DNA of 64,000 nt, taken from NCBI GenBank assembly GCA_021234155.1, contig JAJEKV010000031.1, positions 5,222,748 to 5,286,747 on the forward strand, given 5' to 3'. Below, piece by piece: positions 1 through 12,229 of the stretch. A program made the translations under genes and the position numbers. The notes beneath the pieces are model-generated. The model did no database searches, was not told the origin of the DNA, and was given only the letters and a program-made list of their open reading frames with translations. This DNA comes from Isoetes taiwanensis (Eukaryota; Streptophyta; Lycopodiopsida; Isoetales; Isoetaceae). Numbering within the stretch: position 1 is the stretch's first letter; each line of letters begins with the position of its first letter.

Positions 1-3000
1 TTCAGTGTACTTCGTTCCGTTACATGTTACTCAAACTTCCCATTTTGCGCTTCTTCACCCTCAGGGCAGTTCCCCTATCCGACCGTTGGATCCTGGATTC
101 GGGGCCCTCTTGGGAAGGTCAAAGATTCCGGTCGGTCGGAACTTGTCAAGCCGCGTCTTTGATGTCGACCTTGTGACCTTTGTTTTATCGTTCAGACGCA
201 GGATGCTCCGGGATAGCAAATGAATACTGCCAAATGGTAGGAATGGCGAAATTACCCTAGGGCAAGTTACCTGGTCGGTTTTGCGAAGAAGAAGCCTCCG
301 CCCTCCCACGGTATCCGCATGCACATCTGGGCAATTGACTACAGGTGTGGTATTAGGCACTTTGGCGCTTCTTGGAGTTCGGGTGGTCTTCGGCCTGAAC
401 TTGGTCCCCGAGGGCAATGTATCGGCTTAAGGTCCATTGGCGGTCGAGATCCTTGATGATTCGGGAAGCGGAGTCGCCGATAGTCCCAGACCTTGGGAAG
501 GAAATTTAGGGCAAGCAACTCCGGTTTTAGGGTCAGCTGCAGGCGTCTTTTAACCCGCCTGGGAGCCGCAGGCGCAGGGGTCAGCCGAATCACGACTAAG
601 GAGGGCCTCACGAAGCGTAAACTCTGTGGGTTGCCGGGGCTCTAGAAGGTTCGTTTTGGGAAGTAGAATCTCAATCTGTTAGGACACAGCGGTAGAATCA
701 CAGATCAAGGGCCCGGGCCGGAGTTTAGGCCTCCTCCTCCAGGTGTGGCAAGTGAAGTCGGGCGGCACTGCGGTGGCAAGACATTAAGTCGCAATTAATG
801 CATTGCGAAAATAAGTCAGGTTTTGCGGTAAGGATCCTAGTTGCATCTCGACTGCAGCCCAATTTTTAAGATTTTAAGAAGGTCCTAGGTCAAGGGTTAG
901 CATTAGAGCGGTCGGGGCCTTGGTGCGGGGCAACGGTGGCACCCTTCCCAAGTCAAGCGAGGCCGGGACCTTTGAGGATCCCTCACAAGAGTCGGGACCA
1001 GGCGGGATCCAACGTTCACGGCCCTTCTGGCGCCGGGGCTGCATGTGGCCACCTCCGGGCCGGTTCCCTGTCAATGGTTGGATCTCCTCATTAGAGGCCC
1101 CTCTTGGGAAGGTCCAAAAGTTTTCAGATCAGGTCAGGAGAACTTATCAAACATGGGCGTCCACGATGTATCGGCCTTAGCAAAGCCCTTAGCATTTTTG
1201 TCGTTGAACGCAGAGGATACTCGGAATGGCAAATAGACCACCTTAAATCGTCAAGATGGCGAAATTACCTGAGGAGCAAGTTACCACCGGTCGGTTTACG
1301 AAAGAAGGAAACACTCTGGCCTCCGCAGCGATTATCCACTTACACATCTAGGCCCAGTGACTCGGTATGTGATGGAGTAGGCTACTTTGGCGCTTCTTGG
1401 AGTTGGTGGTCTTACGGCGGAACTTAGTCCCCGAGGGCAATGTCGGCGTTCGAGTCCATTGGCGGTGGAATCTGGTCCGGGAGGAAAGCGGAGTGCCGTC
1501 AGTCCCCAGGGCCTTAGGGAGGAGAATTTGGGAACAACGTGACCTCGGGAGGATTTTAAGGTCGGCGTCCTTTTATTACTTAAGACCACAGGCGCAAGGT
1601 CCGTAGAATCTTTGCGACAAGGAGAGGGCCTCCAGAAAGCGTAAACCACATGGGACAGGGCTCTAGAGGTTTCGTTTTGGGGGCGATCTGATGCAATTGC
1701 ACTTAAGGACTGGCGAGAAGCGACAGCCAGGAATCACGGAGCAAGAGGCGGGCGGAGTTTGGGCCTTTCCTCCTCCGTGCTGGCAAGTAGAAGTCAGGCG
1801 CTTTTACCGATGTAGAACATTCGTGGTCGCAATTAATACATTACCTGAAAAACTAATTAAGTTTTTTGCCCGGTAGGATCCCTATGTTCATCTAAACACA
1901 CGGCCCAATTTTTGGAATTTTCGGAAGGAATCTAAAACCGAGGTTGCTTATTAGAGCGGTCGGGGCAGCGGGTGCGGGGGTGTAGAAATTTGACACCACC
2001 CCCAAAGTCAAGCAGGCCGGGACCTTAGGGATCCTCACAAGAGGAGAGTCCGGACCCAGGAGGATCCAAAAAAGTTCCGGTGCCATGGCCTCCCATTTGC
2101 TGCGCTAGCCAACCACCCTCCCGGGCAGTTCCCCTATCAAGCCGTTGGATCACACCTCATTGGGGGAGCCCCTCTTGGAAGGTCAAAGATTCCAGATCGG
2201 TCAGGAGAACTTGTGAGCAGGCGTCACGATGTCGGCCTTGTAGAAACCGCCGCTATTTTATGGGTGAACGCAAGGGATATAGGAATGGCAAATAGACCTG
2301 TAAATCGTCGAGATGGTAATTACCCTAGGGAGCAAGTTGCAATTCGGTTTTGCGAAAGAAGCCTCACCCTCCACGGCGATTATCCGCGCCCATCCTGGAA
2401 GCCAGTGCATTCACAGGTGTGATGGAAGTGAGCTACTTTGGCGCTTCTTGGGTCCGGGTGATAACCCGGCCCGCGGAACTTTAGTCCCAGGGCAATGTCG
2501 CGTTGGGTCCATTGGCAGGAAGTCGGATCGCGATTCGGAGGCGGTGTGCGTCAAATCCCAGAGGCCTTAGGGAGAAATTTAGAACCCAAGCGACCTCCCG
2601 GAGGGATTTTGGGGTCCAGCTCTGGCGTCAGCACCCCAGCACTTCAAGACAGTGCATAGGAGTCCGGCCAGAATCCCAGCGAGGGGGCCTCAGAAGCGTA
2701 AACCACAGCTGGGTTGCGGGCTCTAGAAGGTTTACGTTTTGGGGGCCGAGGTCTCGATGTTGCATAAGGACTGGCAGGGAAGCGGCAGGCAGGAGAATAC
2801 AGACAAGGGCCCGTGAACGGGTTTGGGCCTTTCCTCAAATTGGCAAGTAGAGTGGGCGCTTTTTCGCAATTAGCAAGACCCGATTAACTGGTCCCGCAGG
2901 TGTCCATTTTGAAAATAAGTCCAGGTTTTGCAGTGGATCCTAATTCATCTCGACTACGGCCCCAATTTAGGAATTGCAGGAGATCGGTCAAGGGTTGCAT

Positions 3001-6000
3001 TCGACAATTAGGGCCAAATTTGCGAAGGACAGCGGTGGCACCCTTCCCAAGTCAAAGCAGGGCCGGGACTGCAGGGATCCCTCACAAGAGAAGTGGGACC
3101 CGGGGCGGGATCAAAAAGCGTTCGAGGCAGCCCTTCTGGCGCTTTCCCAAGAGGCTGCGCTAATGACCACCCTCCGAGGCCAGTTTCTCCGGCCGTTGGA
3201 TCCTCCGTTGGGGGCCCCTCTTGGGAAGGTCAAAAATTCCGGATCAGTCCGGGAGAACTTGTCGACGAAGTCGATGTCGACCTTAGAAACCGCATAGCAT
3301 TTTGTCGTTCGGGCCTTGGGATGCTCACGGAATAACAAATAGACCACCGCCAAATCATTCACAGGAATGGCGAAATTACCTAGGGGAGCACGTTACCACG
3401 AGGCCGGTTTTGCGAAAGAAGGAAACCTCACGCCCTCCGGCGATTATCCGCGCCGCATCTAAGAGCCCAATTGGCCTCACGGTCATGATGGAAGTGAGCT
3501 ACTTTAAACTTCTTGGGTTGGGTGGAGGTCTTGGCCACGGAACTTTAGTCCCAGGGCAATGTCGTACGAGTCCATTGGCGGTCGGATCGCGATTAGGAGG
3601 AGGCGGTCGCTTGGTCAGGTCCCGGGGCCTTGGGGAGGGGTTTAGAATAATGACCTCGGGAGGATTTTAGGGTCAGCTCTGAAGTCAACACCCCAACCCC
3701 ACTTCAGACACGGGCAAGGTCGGCCGAGATCGACAAGGAGAGGGCCTCAAGAAGCGTAAACCACTGTGGGTTACCGGGCTCTAGAGGGTTTTGCACGTTT
3801 GCAGGGGCAGTGAGAATCTCAGTGCAGGACAGCGGCGACAGCCCGTCTGAACAGGGGAACTGCGAGGCGGGGTTTGGGCCCCTCCTTGATGTGGCAGAGT
3901 AGAGACCGGTAACACGATGTGCAAACATTATTAAATTTACAAAATTATTGCAGAAAAAAATAAGGTTTTCGGTTCCTAATTCACCACGGCCCAATTTTGA
4001 ATTTTAGGAGAAGGTCTAAGGTCAAAGGGTTAACATTAGAGCGGTCGGAGCAGCCCGTTGCGAACAGCAGAGCAGCACCCTTCCCCAAAGTCAAAGCGAG
4101 GCCCGGGACTTGCGGGGATCCCCCTGACAAGAGGCCAGGACCAGGAGGCGGGATCCAAAAAGTTCGAGGCAACCTTCACAGCGGCTCCCAGAGGAACACG
4201 CTATGACCACCCCTCGGGCCCGGTTTCCCCCCGTGGTTGGATCCTCAGATCTGAGGGAGCCCTCTTCGGGAAGGTCCCAAGATTCAGTCCCATTGGAGAA
4301 CTTGTCAGGCATGGCGTCCACAGTGTCGGCCTTGTGAAACGCCTTTATTTTGTCGTTCGGGCAAGGATCACTCACGGAATAGCAAATAGACCTGCCGTCG
4401 TCGCGGAATAAGCAAAAATTACCTAGAACGTTACGGTGGGTTTGCGAAGAAGGAAACCTCACTTCCTCCACGGCGATTATCCATAGCCTCCCTGGGCCGA
4501 ATTGACTCGAGTCCTTGATGGAGTGAGCTACTTGGCTTCTTGGAGTTGGTGGTCTTACGGCCGGAACTTGGTCCCCAGGGCAATGTCAGGTCCATTGGCG
4601 GTCGGATCAGCGGTCCGGGAGGCGGAGGTCGCTAAATCGATCCAGGCCTTGGGAGAGAAATTTGGGGCAAGCTCAGGAGGATTTTAGGGTCGCGTCAGCA
4701 CCCCAACCCACTTCAAGACACATTGCCAAGGTCACGGCGAATCGTAGGAGGGGCCTCAAGCGTAAACCTTGTGGGTTGGGGGCTCTAGAGGGGTTTCGTT
4801 TTGGGGGCGAGTCTGGTCTGTACACTGGGACTGGCAGCGGCGTAGAATACTGGGCAAGAGGCAGCGGAGGCGGAGTTTGGGCCTTTCCTCCTCGATGTGG
4901 CAAGTGGGGAGGCGGAGCACTGCGATGCAGAAACATTTAAATAAATTACGCAATTAATGCATTGCGAAAATAAATTCGGTTTTGCCAGCGGGATCCCTAA
5001 TTCATCTCCGACTGCGGCCCAATTTTGAATTTTTCGGAGAAGGTCTAGGTCAAAGGGTTAGCATTAGAGCATCCGGGGGGGCGGCGGATTCCATGAGGCA
5101 ACCTTGGGGGGCACCCTTCCCCAAATCAAAAGCGAAGGCCGGGACCTCCCCAGGGATCCCTCACAAGGGGAGAGGCCCGGACCCGGGGAGGCGGGATCCA
5201 AAAAGTTCCGGGCTTGTCCCTTCCATGGCCTCTCCCCGGGGCTAGGGCACGGGGATGCTGACCACCACCCTCCGGGAGCCGGTTCCCCTATCCGTGGTTG
5301 GATCCCTCCGGGTTCGGGGCCCCTCTTGGGAAGAATTCAGATTCGGTCCAGTCAGAGGGCATGGAAACCAGCCAGGCGTCCCCAGTGTCGGCCTTGTAGA
5401 AGCCGCCTTTGTTTTGGCGTTCGGGCAGGGATGCTCGGGAATGGCAAATAGACCACCTTAAATCGTCGGATAAAGTGCCTAGGGAGCAAGTTACACGGTC
5501 GGTTTTTCGAAGAAGAAACACTACGCCCTCCCGCGACAGTATCGCATGCATCCTAGGCCAATTGACTACAGGTGTGATGGAAGTGAGCTACTTGCAGGCG
5601 CTTCTGCGATTCGGGGTGAATCTTGGCCGCAGAACTTAGTCCCGAGGGCAATGTCGGCGTTGCAGGTCCGTGGCGGGTGGTCGATTCGGAGGCGGAGGTC
5701 GCTTCCGTCGTCCCAGGGGCCTTGGGAGAGAATTTGGGGCAAGCGACCTCGGGAAGTTTAGGGTCAGCTTTAGCCCACTTTCAAGACACATAGAAAGTCC
5801 CGGTGAATCGACAAGGAGGAGGGCCTCCGAAAGCGTAAACCACATGGGTTGCGAGACTCTAGAAGGGTTTTACGTTTTTGGGGGCGATCTGATCTGTTGC
5901 GCAGGACCTGGCAAACCAGCAGCCGAGAATGCAGACAAGGGAACTGGCGGGCCGGAGTTTGGGCCTTTCCTCCTCCCGATGTGGCAAGTAGAAAGTCGGG

Positions 6001-8958
6001 GGCTTTTTGCGTGCTTAAGACATTCGTAAATTCGCAATTAATGCATTACTTGCGAAAATAAATTCGGTTTTGCCGGCTGGATCCTAATTCATCTCCGGCT
6101 ACCCAATTTTGAATTTTCGGAGAAGGGTCTAGGTCAAAGGGTTAGCATTAGGCAGTGGGGCGGCGGGTGCGGGAACAACCAGGGCACCCTTCCCAAGTCA
6201 AGCAGGCGGGGACCTTGCAGGGATCCCTCCACAAGGGGAATCCCAGGACCCAGGGAGGCGGGATCAAAAAGTTCAGAGGCAGCCCTTCTGGCGGGCGCTC
6301 CCGAGGCAGCTAATGACCACCCCCTCAGGGCCGGTTTCCCTAACCTCCAGTGGATCCTCGGGTGGGGGGCCTCTTGGGAAAGGTCCAAAAGATTGAGATC
6401 GGTGGAGAACTTGTCAAGCATAAGAGGCGTCGATGTCGACCTTGAAACGCCTTTATTATTTTGTCGTTAGACGCGGGATGCTCGGGAATGGCAAATAGAC
6501 CACGCCAAATCGTCGGGAATAAAGTGCCTAGAACAGAAGTTACACGGTCGGTTTGCGAAAGAAGAGGAAACACTCCGCCCTCGCGGCGGTATCCGCATGC
6601 ACATCCTAGAGCCCAATTGACTCTGAGTGTGGTGGTGAGCTACTTTGGCGCTTCTTGGTGGTCTTCGGCCCGCAGACTTGAGGCAATGCTGACGGGTCAG
6701 CTGGCGGTCGGTCAGCGTTCGAGGCGGAGGTGTGCGTCAGTCCCAGGGCATGGGGAAATTTGGGGCAAGCAGCCTGGGAGAGATTAGGTCTCCGCTGCGG
6801 CGTCAACACCCCAACCCCACTTCAAGACAGGCGCAGGTCCGGCGAATCGCAAAGGAGAGGCCTCAAAGCGTAAACCTGTGGGTTTGCCGGGCTCTAGAAG
6901 GGTTTCGTTTTGGGGCGAGTCTGATCTGTGCACGCAGGACTTAGGCGAAAGCGGTAGGAGAGAATACGGAACAAGGAACTGGCAGCGGAGGCGGAGTTGG
7001 GCCTTTCCTCCTCGATGTGGCAAGTAGAAATTCGGGCGCTGCGATGGCAAGACATTCGTAAATTAGCCAATTAATGCATTGCACGAAAATAAATTCAGTT
7101 TTTTGCGGTAGGATCCTAATTCATCTCGACTGCGGCCCAATTTTCGGAATTTTAGGAGAAGGTCTAGGTCAAAGGGTTAGCATTAGAGCGGTCAGGGGCA
7201 GCCCGTTGCGAGAACAACGGTAGCACCCTTCCCCAAGTCAAAAGCGAGGCCAGGACCTTGGGGATCCCTCACAAGGGGGAGAGTGGGACCGGGGGGCGGG
7301 ATCAAAAAGTTCAAGGCGGCCCTTCTGGCGGCGCGCTCCCGGGGGGCTGCAGCCCAATGACCACCCTCCGGGCAGGTTCCCCTATCGTAGTTGGATCCTC
7401 CCAGATTAGAAGGCCCCTCTTGGGAAGGTCAAAAGATTCCGGATCGGTCCCAGGAAGAACTTGCTCAAACGGGCGTCACGATGCTCATTGTAAACCGCCT
7501 TTGTTTGTCGATTCGGGCAAGGGATACTCCGGAATGGCAAATAGACCTATCAAATAAATGGGAATGGGCGAGGTACCCTAGGGAGCAGTTGCAGTCGGTT
7601 TTGCGAAAGAAGGAAACCTCACGCCCACTCCAGGCGGTATCCAGCATGCACATCCTGAGGCCAATTGACTACGAGAGTGTGATGGGTAAGGCTACTTTGG
7701 CACTTCTTTGGGAGTTCAGGTGGTCTTCTGTGCAGGAACTTAGTCCCAGGGGCAATGTCGGCGGGTTCTTGGAGTTGGGTGGTCTTCTGGCCCGCGGAGA
7801 CGGTGTCCCGAGTGAATGTCGGCGTTCTAAGTCCATTGCCCGAGTCGAGATCGCGCCCGGTGGGAGGAGGGAGGGAGTGCCGCACGTCAGATCCCAGCGG
7901 GGAGCATGGGAGAGGAAATTTAGGGCAACAGCCTGCAGGAAGTTTTGCAGGGTCCGCGCTCACAGCGTCAGCACTAACTCCACTTCAAGACACGGCACTG
8001 GGTCCCGGCCAGAATCTGACAGGAGGCCTCTCAGAAACGTAAACCCTGTGGGTTGCCCAGGCTCTAGAAAGGGTTTTACGTTTTGGGGGGCCGAGGTCTT
8101 TCTAGCCACAGAACTTGATCCCCAGAACAATGTCGACATTCTGAGTCCATTGGCCGAGCCAAATGTGATTCCGTTGAGGGAGGTTGCGATCCTTCCCGGG
8201 GCCTTGGGGAGAGAAAGTGAGGCAAGCGGCTTAGGAGGATTTTAGTGTCAGCTCGGCTTCAACACCCCAACTCCACTTCAAGACATGGGCGCAAAGTCCA
8301 GCCCGAATCCCGGCAAGGAGAGGGCCTCGAAAGCGTAAACCACAGCCAGGTTGCCGGGCTCTAGAAGGGGTTTTACGTTTTGGGGGGCGAGTCAAGTCTT
8401 TTAGCCTGGAACTTCGTTTGAGCAATGTCTAGCATTCAGTCCATTGAGCCAAATGGTAGTTCGGAGAGGGAGGTTTACCCGTTCTTCAGGGCCTTAGGAG
8501 AAATTTGGGAAAGCGACCTCGGAGGGTGCAGTCCGTGGCCTCGCGTCAACACCCCAACTCCACTTCAAGACACGTCGCTGGGCCGGCAGGTCGGCAAGGA
8601 GAGGGCCTCCAGGCGCCACAGCAGGTTGCGGGCTCTAGAAGGGTTTTACGTTTTGGGGGCTGAGTCTAAAACGATTGGAGCGTGTGGTAGGCTGCGGAGA
8701 GAAGCATAACAAAGGCCGGCGGAGCGGAGTTTGGACTGTCCTCCTCGATGTGGCAATTAGAAGTCGAGGGCGCTTTTGCCGGTGGCAACCTACGATTAAA
8801 TTCATAATTAATGCATTGCCACGAAAATAAATTCTGATTTTTGCCAGCTGGATCCCTAATTCATCTCCAGCACCACGGCCCAATTTTGAATTTTTTGGAA
8901 GGTCTAGGTCAAAGGGTTAGCATTAGAACCGTCGGGGCAGCGTTCGAGAGGCAACCGA
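1..8958 (+). repeat. Tandem satellite array, ~1.04-kb unit, subfamily A
   Basis: The landmark CATTAGAGCGGTCGGGGCAG recurs in recognisable form near 901, 1950, 2999, 4033, 5062, 6146, 7181 and 8921, giving spacings of about 1049, 1049, 1034, 1029, 1084, 1035 and 1740 bases. Other fixed blocks in each unit are GCGTAAACC, GGCTCTAGAAGGGTTT, AATTAATGCATTGCGAAAAT and several GGATCC sites. Units differ mainly by very short indels in GC-rich spots, while AT-rich blocks are well kept. Open frames here are short, overlap on both strands and are not conserved between units, so I regard the array as non-coding. The array enters from the left edge of the window and breaks off near 8958. The same family resumes, as another subfamily, at 17848. 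Confidence 0.9.
7735..8663 (+). repeat. Local ~300-bp triplication inside the last satellite unit
   Basis: The block running from the GGCAATGTCGG region through the AACACCCCAACTCCACTTC region to GCTCTAGAAGGGTTTTACG occurs three times in a row (about 7735-8093, 8094-8399, 8400-8663). This explains why the last unit measures about 1.74 kb instead of 1.04 kb. It is a second tier of tandem amplification using only part of the unit. Confidence 0.75.
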
Positions 8959-9322
8959 AACTGATTTGGAAGATTTGGAAGATGCAGTTGACTTCAAAGC
9001 CACAAAAAACATAAATTTAGTGGCTGCTTCTATCGGTCGAGGGTTGGAAAAAAATCCAATTTTATTTGTCCATCACAAACTTCTAGAATGTGCATTTGAA
9101 AGATTTAGAACATGGAAGTGTCCCATTTGTAAGAACTACGAGGAGAGTCAAACCACAAATAATCTCGGAAAATTTGGTTCTACGGTCAAGTCGAAATGTC
9201 GCGAGAAACCTCGGGCTCGAAATGGCAAATCGAGGCCCGAAGAAAGCGATATCAACGAGAAGAATGCAAAATATCTTCAAAGAATCCTTGAGATCATGTT
9301 CATGCATATGTATCAATGCTAG
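8951..9322 (+). pseudogene. Unrecognised ORF fragment with a CPIC motif
   Basis: An open frame runs from the broken end of the satellite into unique sequence and stops with TAG at 9322. It has no ATG near its beginning; the first usable codon is TTG. The product is about 118 residues, charged, with a CPICKNYEE stretch that could be half of a zinc-binding site and a basic C-terminal half. I do not recognise a family. It lies at the junction between the satellite array and the CACTA-related region, so it may be an exon fragment brought in by a transposon. No partner exon or splice site is evident. Confidence 0.25.
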
Positions 9323-9984
9323 ATTGTACCCAAGAGAAAAATATAACAATGTACAAAACATAGGTTTATTGAACAAAGATCACTTGAACAATTGACATAC
9401 TCCTCTGAGCTTGGCTTATGGTTTCTATCGTGAAGTCCTCCACTTGTCCATCCCCTTTGAACCATAGCTCCATGTCAAGTAATATACGGCGTCGACCATG
9501 CATATGTCGGCCGCTAGTATCATGTTAATCTTTTTTTTTCTGTGGTGCTTCCAAACCACGACCATCTTTTCAAGAAGCACCCTCATCATGCTAGGCGACT
9601 CAGCGGTTCCTAGCAATTTGGTGATGCCTTCTCACCAATCACATACTTCTTTAACACTTTCATCCAGATGGATCGTTGTTTCATAGTCCTCATCTTGGTG
9701 GAGGAGGGGTTCACGGAGGATTCCCTTCCTTCTCATACCCTCGGCTCCTACACCAAGCTATAGATTAGAAAATAGATAAAATACAATAAAGTGTATAAAC
9801 TACTGAGTGTAGCCTTACTTGTGAAAGGCGGGTTCCATATCTCTCGCTCTTGAATCCTCATCTCCTCGAATCTGGTTCAAGCGTGAAGCATACCTTCCAT
9901 GGCCATGTATCCCAAAAGCAATAAAGAAAAAAACTCACAATAAGCGCAATGAAAAACTAGGATCAGGATGGTTCGCAATACTCA
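9323..9984. other. No recognisable gene
   Basis: Unique-looking, moderately AT-rich sequence between the ORF fragment and the first cluster of CGTCGTTTAACG motifs. It contains a short T-rich stretch near 9530. I see no coding similarity, RNA gene or repeat structure. Confidence 0.5.
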
Positions 9985-10025
9985 AATCATAAAAGAAATG
10001 GGAAAAAATGAAAGTTAGGCCGATG

Positions 10026-10133
10026 ACTTTTAAAAACGAGCGTCGTTTTAAAGGCGTATAAGCGTCGTTTAACGACGTTTAAAGGTCGTTCAACGTCTCT
10101 ATACGGCGTTAACGGCTATAACGGCGTCGTCTG
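10026..10133. repeat. Subterminal CGTCGTTTAACG repeat cluster (left)
   Basis: Several close variants of GCGTCGTTTAACGACGT occur in about 110 bases, in both orientations. The same motif recurs at 16640-16850, 17405-17836, 22396-22490 and 23640-23830. Such short motif arrays next to element ends are the known binding sites of CACTA-encoded proteins; that role here is inferred from position. Confidence 0.7.
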
Positions 10134-10139
10134 AAATTT

Positions 10140-10950
10140 GTTTTGTTTTAGGTATCTTTGAGATGCCATATATATTGCCCTATTAGTCCTCGGCTTCTCC
10201 GCCGCCCTCGTCCTCTGCTCCTGCGCCCTCCAGCTTCCTCCTCCCTCCTCGCCGTGAACTCCTCACCTACATCTGCCATGGCCGCTTCTCCTGATGCATG
10301 CCCGCTTGATGCCGCACCAGAGGCCGTGCAGGCGCTGCTGGAGCACCTGAACTGCGCCTCCAGTCACGGTGGCTAGAGACGGAACTAAGCAAGAAAGGCC
10401 GGAGTTCAAGCAAGCCATGACAAAGCTGCGTGATAGGGGGCAAAGAAAGACCTACCGGCGCGCGCGTGCGGGGGCCGGGAACCTTCCTCAATCTGAGGGC
10501 TCAGTGCACGAAGAAATGCATGGTGAGCTCGTTGTGCTTGGCCCGGGTATGAAAGGATAGGGGCCTTTGGGAAGAGAAACATTTGCTGAAGCCCTACTTT
10601 CAAAAAGTTGCACCCGGACCAACGGGGCATCGCGGAAGTGCGCCGTTACATGAATTCCTTGGGAAGCAGGACACCCGCAGCCGGGGCTTGGATTCCATGC
10701 TTTGGAGGCTTGTTACGGCGGGGGTGGAGGAAATCACCGTCGAGCACCTTGAGAACTGCGGAGTGGATCCCTGCTGGATCTTGATATATACCACTAGATG
10801 TGCGGCATCCACTTTGTTTTGTGTATTTGAATTGTGTATGGGTTTTTATATGAATTTTGTATTTTGAAGGGAATACATATATGATTTTTGTATATGAATC
10901 TTGCATTTTGAAGGAATCTTCACATTTTATGATTAATTAAACATAAAGCG
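10140..10950 (+). other. GC-rich exon-like segment, possible captured gene fragment
   Basis: A GC-rich stretch (about 10190-10790) is followed by an AT-rich tail with repeated TTTTGTATTTTGAAGG motifs that resembles a 3' UTR. The plus strand has a 72-residue frame from 10158 (ATG further inside at 10278) rich in Pro, Arg, Ser and Ala; later parts lie in other frames. It sits inside the CACTA borders, between the subterminal cluster and the DUF4216 remnant, where captured host sequence is common. I cannot name the source gene. Confidence 0.3.
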
Positions 10951-11239
10951 TGTACTCAGCTGTATGTAGAACATACGATCGGCGCTTGCAAGCCATAGGT
11001 CTATACTAGGATGCCAATTAACTTGGCATAAATGTCTATATGATAACTTGAAGTTGCAATACTAATGTTGCCTAATATGGTTTGTAGTATACACAAATTC
11101 GCATGCCAAAGTATTTTCTTATTCATATGTGGGAAGAAAATATAATAATCATAATAAAGTAATGAAGGTTCAATCGATGGTAGTCTTCTATCATGACAAT
11201 AGTCCCCCCCAACCCCCAACCTCCCTATTCGGCCATCTC

Positions 11240-11690
11240 TTCTTCACCTTCAAAATGTCTTGGGGGCGAGCCTTACATGGAACTTCTGAACCACCACTTG
11301 ATCTTGCAAAGGATCTGGAGCGAAGGTGACCTACAAAACCTCTATTACATTGGTTCCTTTGTTAATGACATATATAAATTTTATTGCATCCAAGTAAACA
11401 TACTTGTTCACATTGCTCAACCCTCACGGTGTGTCTTGACCCACGATCTGGAGGCCGAGTTGAATCTAGTGAATACAGGCCACTTTCGGATCTTTGCGTG
11501 TCGTGGCATGAGCACCCATTACACACAAGATCAAACCATTTGACATCAAACAACATTGTTTTGAATGCACTACCGACATCAACCTCCATGATAGTCTTTA
11601 TAGTACCAATCCATTCCAACATTGCCTCGATTGGGTTTGGAGTACGCACTACCCGGTCACGGCTTGTACTAAACTTTGCTGATATACCAC
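11240..11690 (-). pseudogene. DUF4216-like domain remnant of CACTA transposon
   Basis: On the minus strand a 95-residue frame (11649-11362) contains the segments GTIKTIMEVDV, MLFDVKWFDLV and later VEQCEQVCLLG. These follow the order seen in the plant DUF4216 domain: a segment ending in a hydrophobic strand, a KCKWFD-like core, then an ASQ-x-EQVFYV-like core. DUF4216 normally lies in or next to the ORF of plant TNP2-type CACTA transposases, and here it follows the transposase remnant on the same strand. The frame is broken on both sides. The family assignment comes from motif order read by eye. Confidence 0.6.
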
Positions 11691-12229
11691 AATCATAAGT
11701 CGTTTGCCATGATCCACACTTTTGTCGTCGAAAGTGAGCACAGGAAGACCATATTGATGCATATGAATTATACTACAAAGTAAAGGAACAAATGTTCAAA
11801 ATAGCGAGCGAAACTTCGTGAATTATATGCTATTAAGTTGCACTTACAAATAGTGACACGCCTTTAGCATATGCAAATTCTTCGCTAGAAACATGTTAAT
11901 ACGTTGCCTTGCCATCTCTAGTTGTTCGAGCAGCCATTTTATTGTTTATCTCACTTGGCGGGGACCCTAGATGATCACGGAAGTGGTTGTTTGCGATTCT
12001 TTTGTCGATAGCGTCTTCTCTCCTCATCTCTCTTTATTTTTTCTTCCTCGTTTTTTTATCCATTTCTCCATGGGAGTGGGTTGTAGATGAAACTTATTGA
12101 CTTTTTGCCTGTTCTTCTAGTGTGAACAATTTCTTCTGTGGTCTTCCCGGGAACTTCTCCAACTATAGTTGGAGTGTCTTCATCGGTCCATAATCGTGGA
12201 GCATTGGGGTGTAGATCGGCCAAGAACTT

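Noticed and set aside
1-8958. Numerous 60-280-residue frames in satellite A (for example 7391-8245)
   Set aside because: Not conserved among units, overlapping on both strands, and explained by high GC content.
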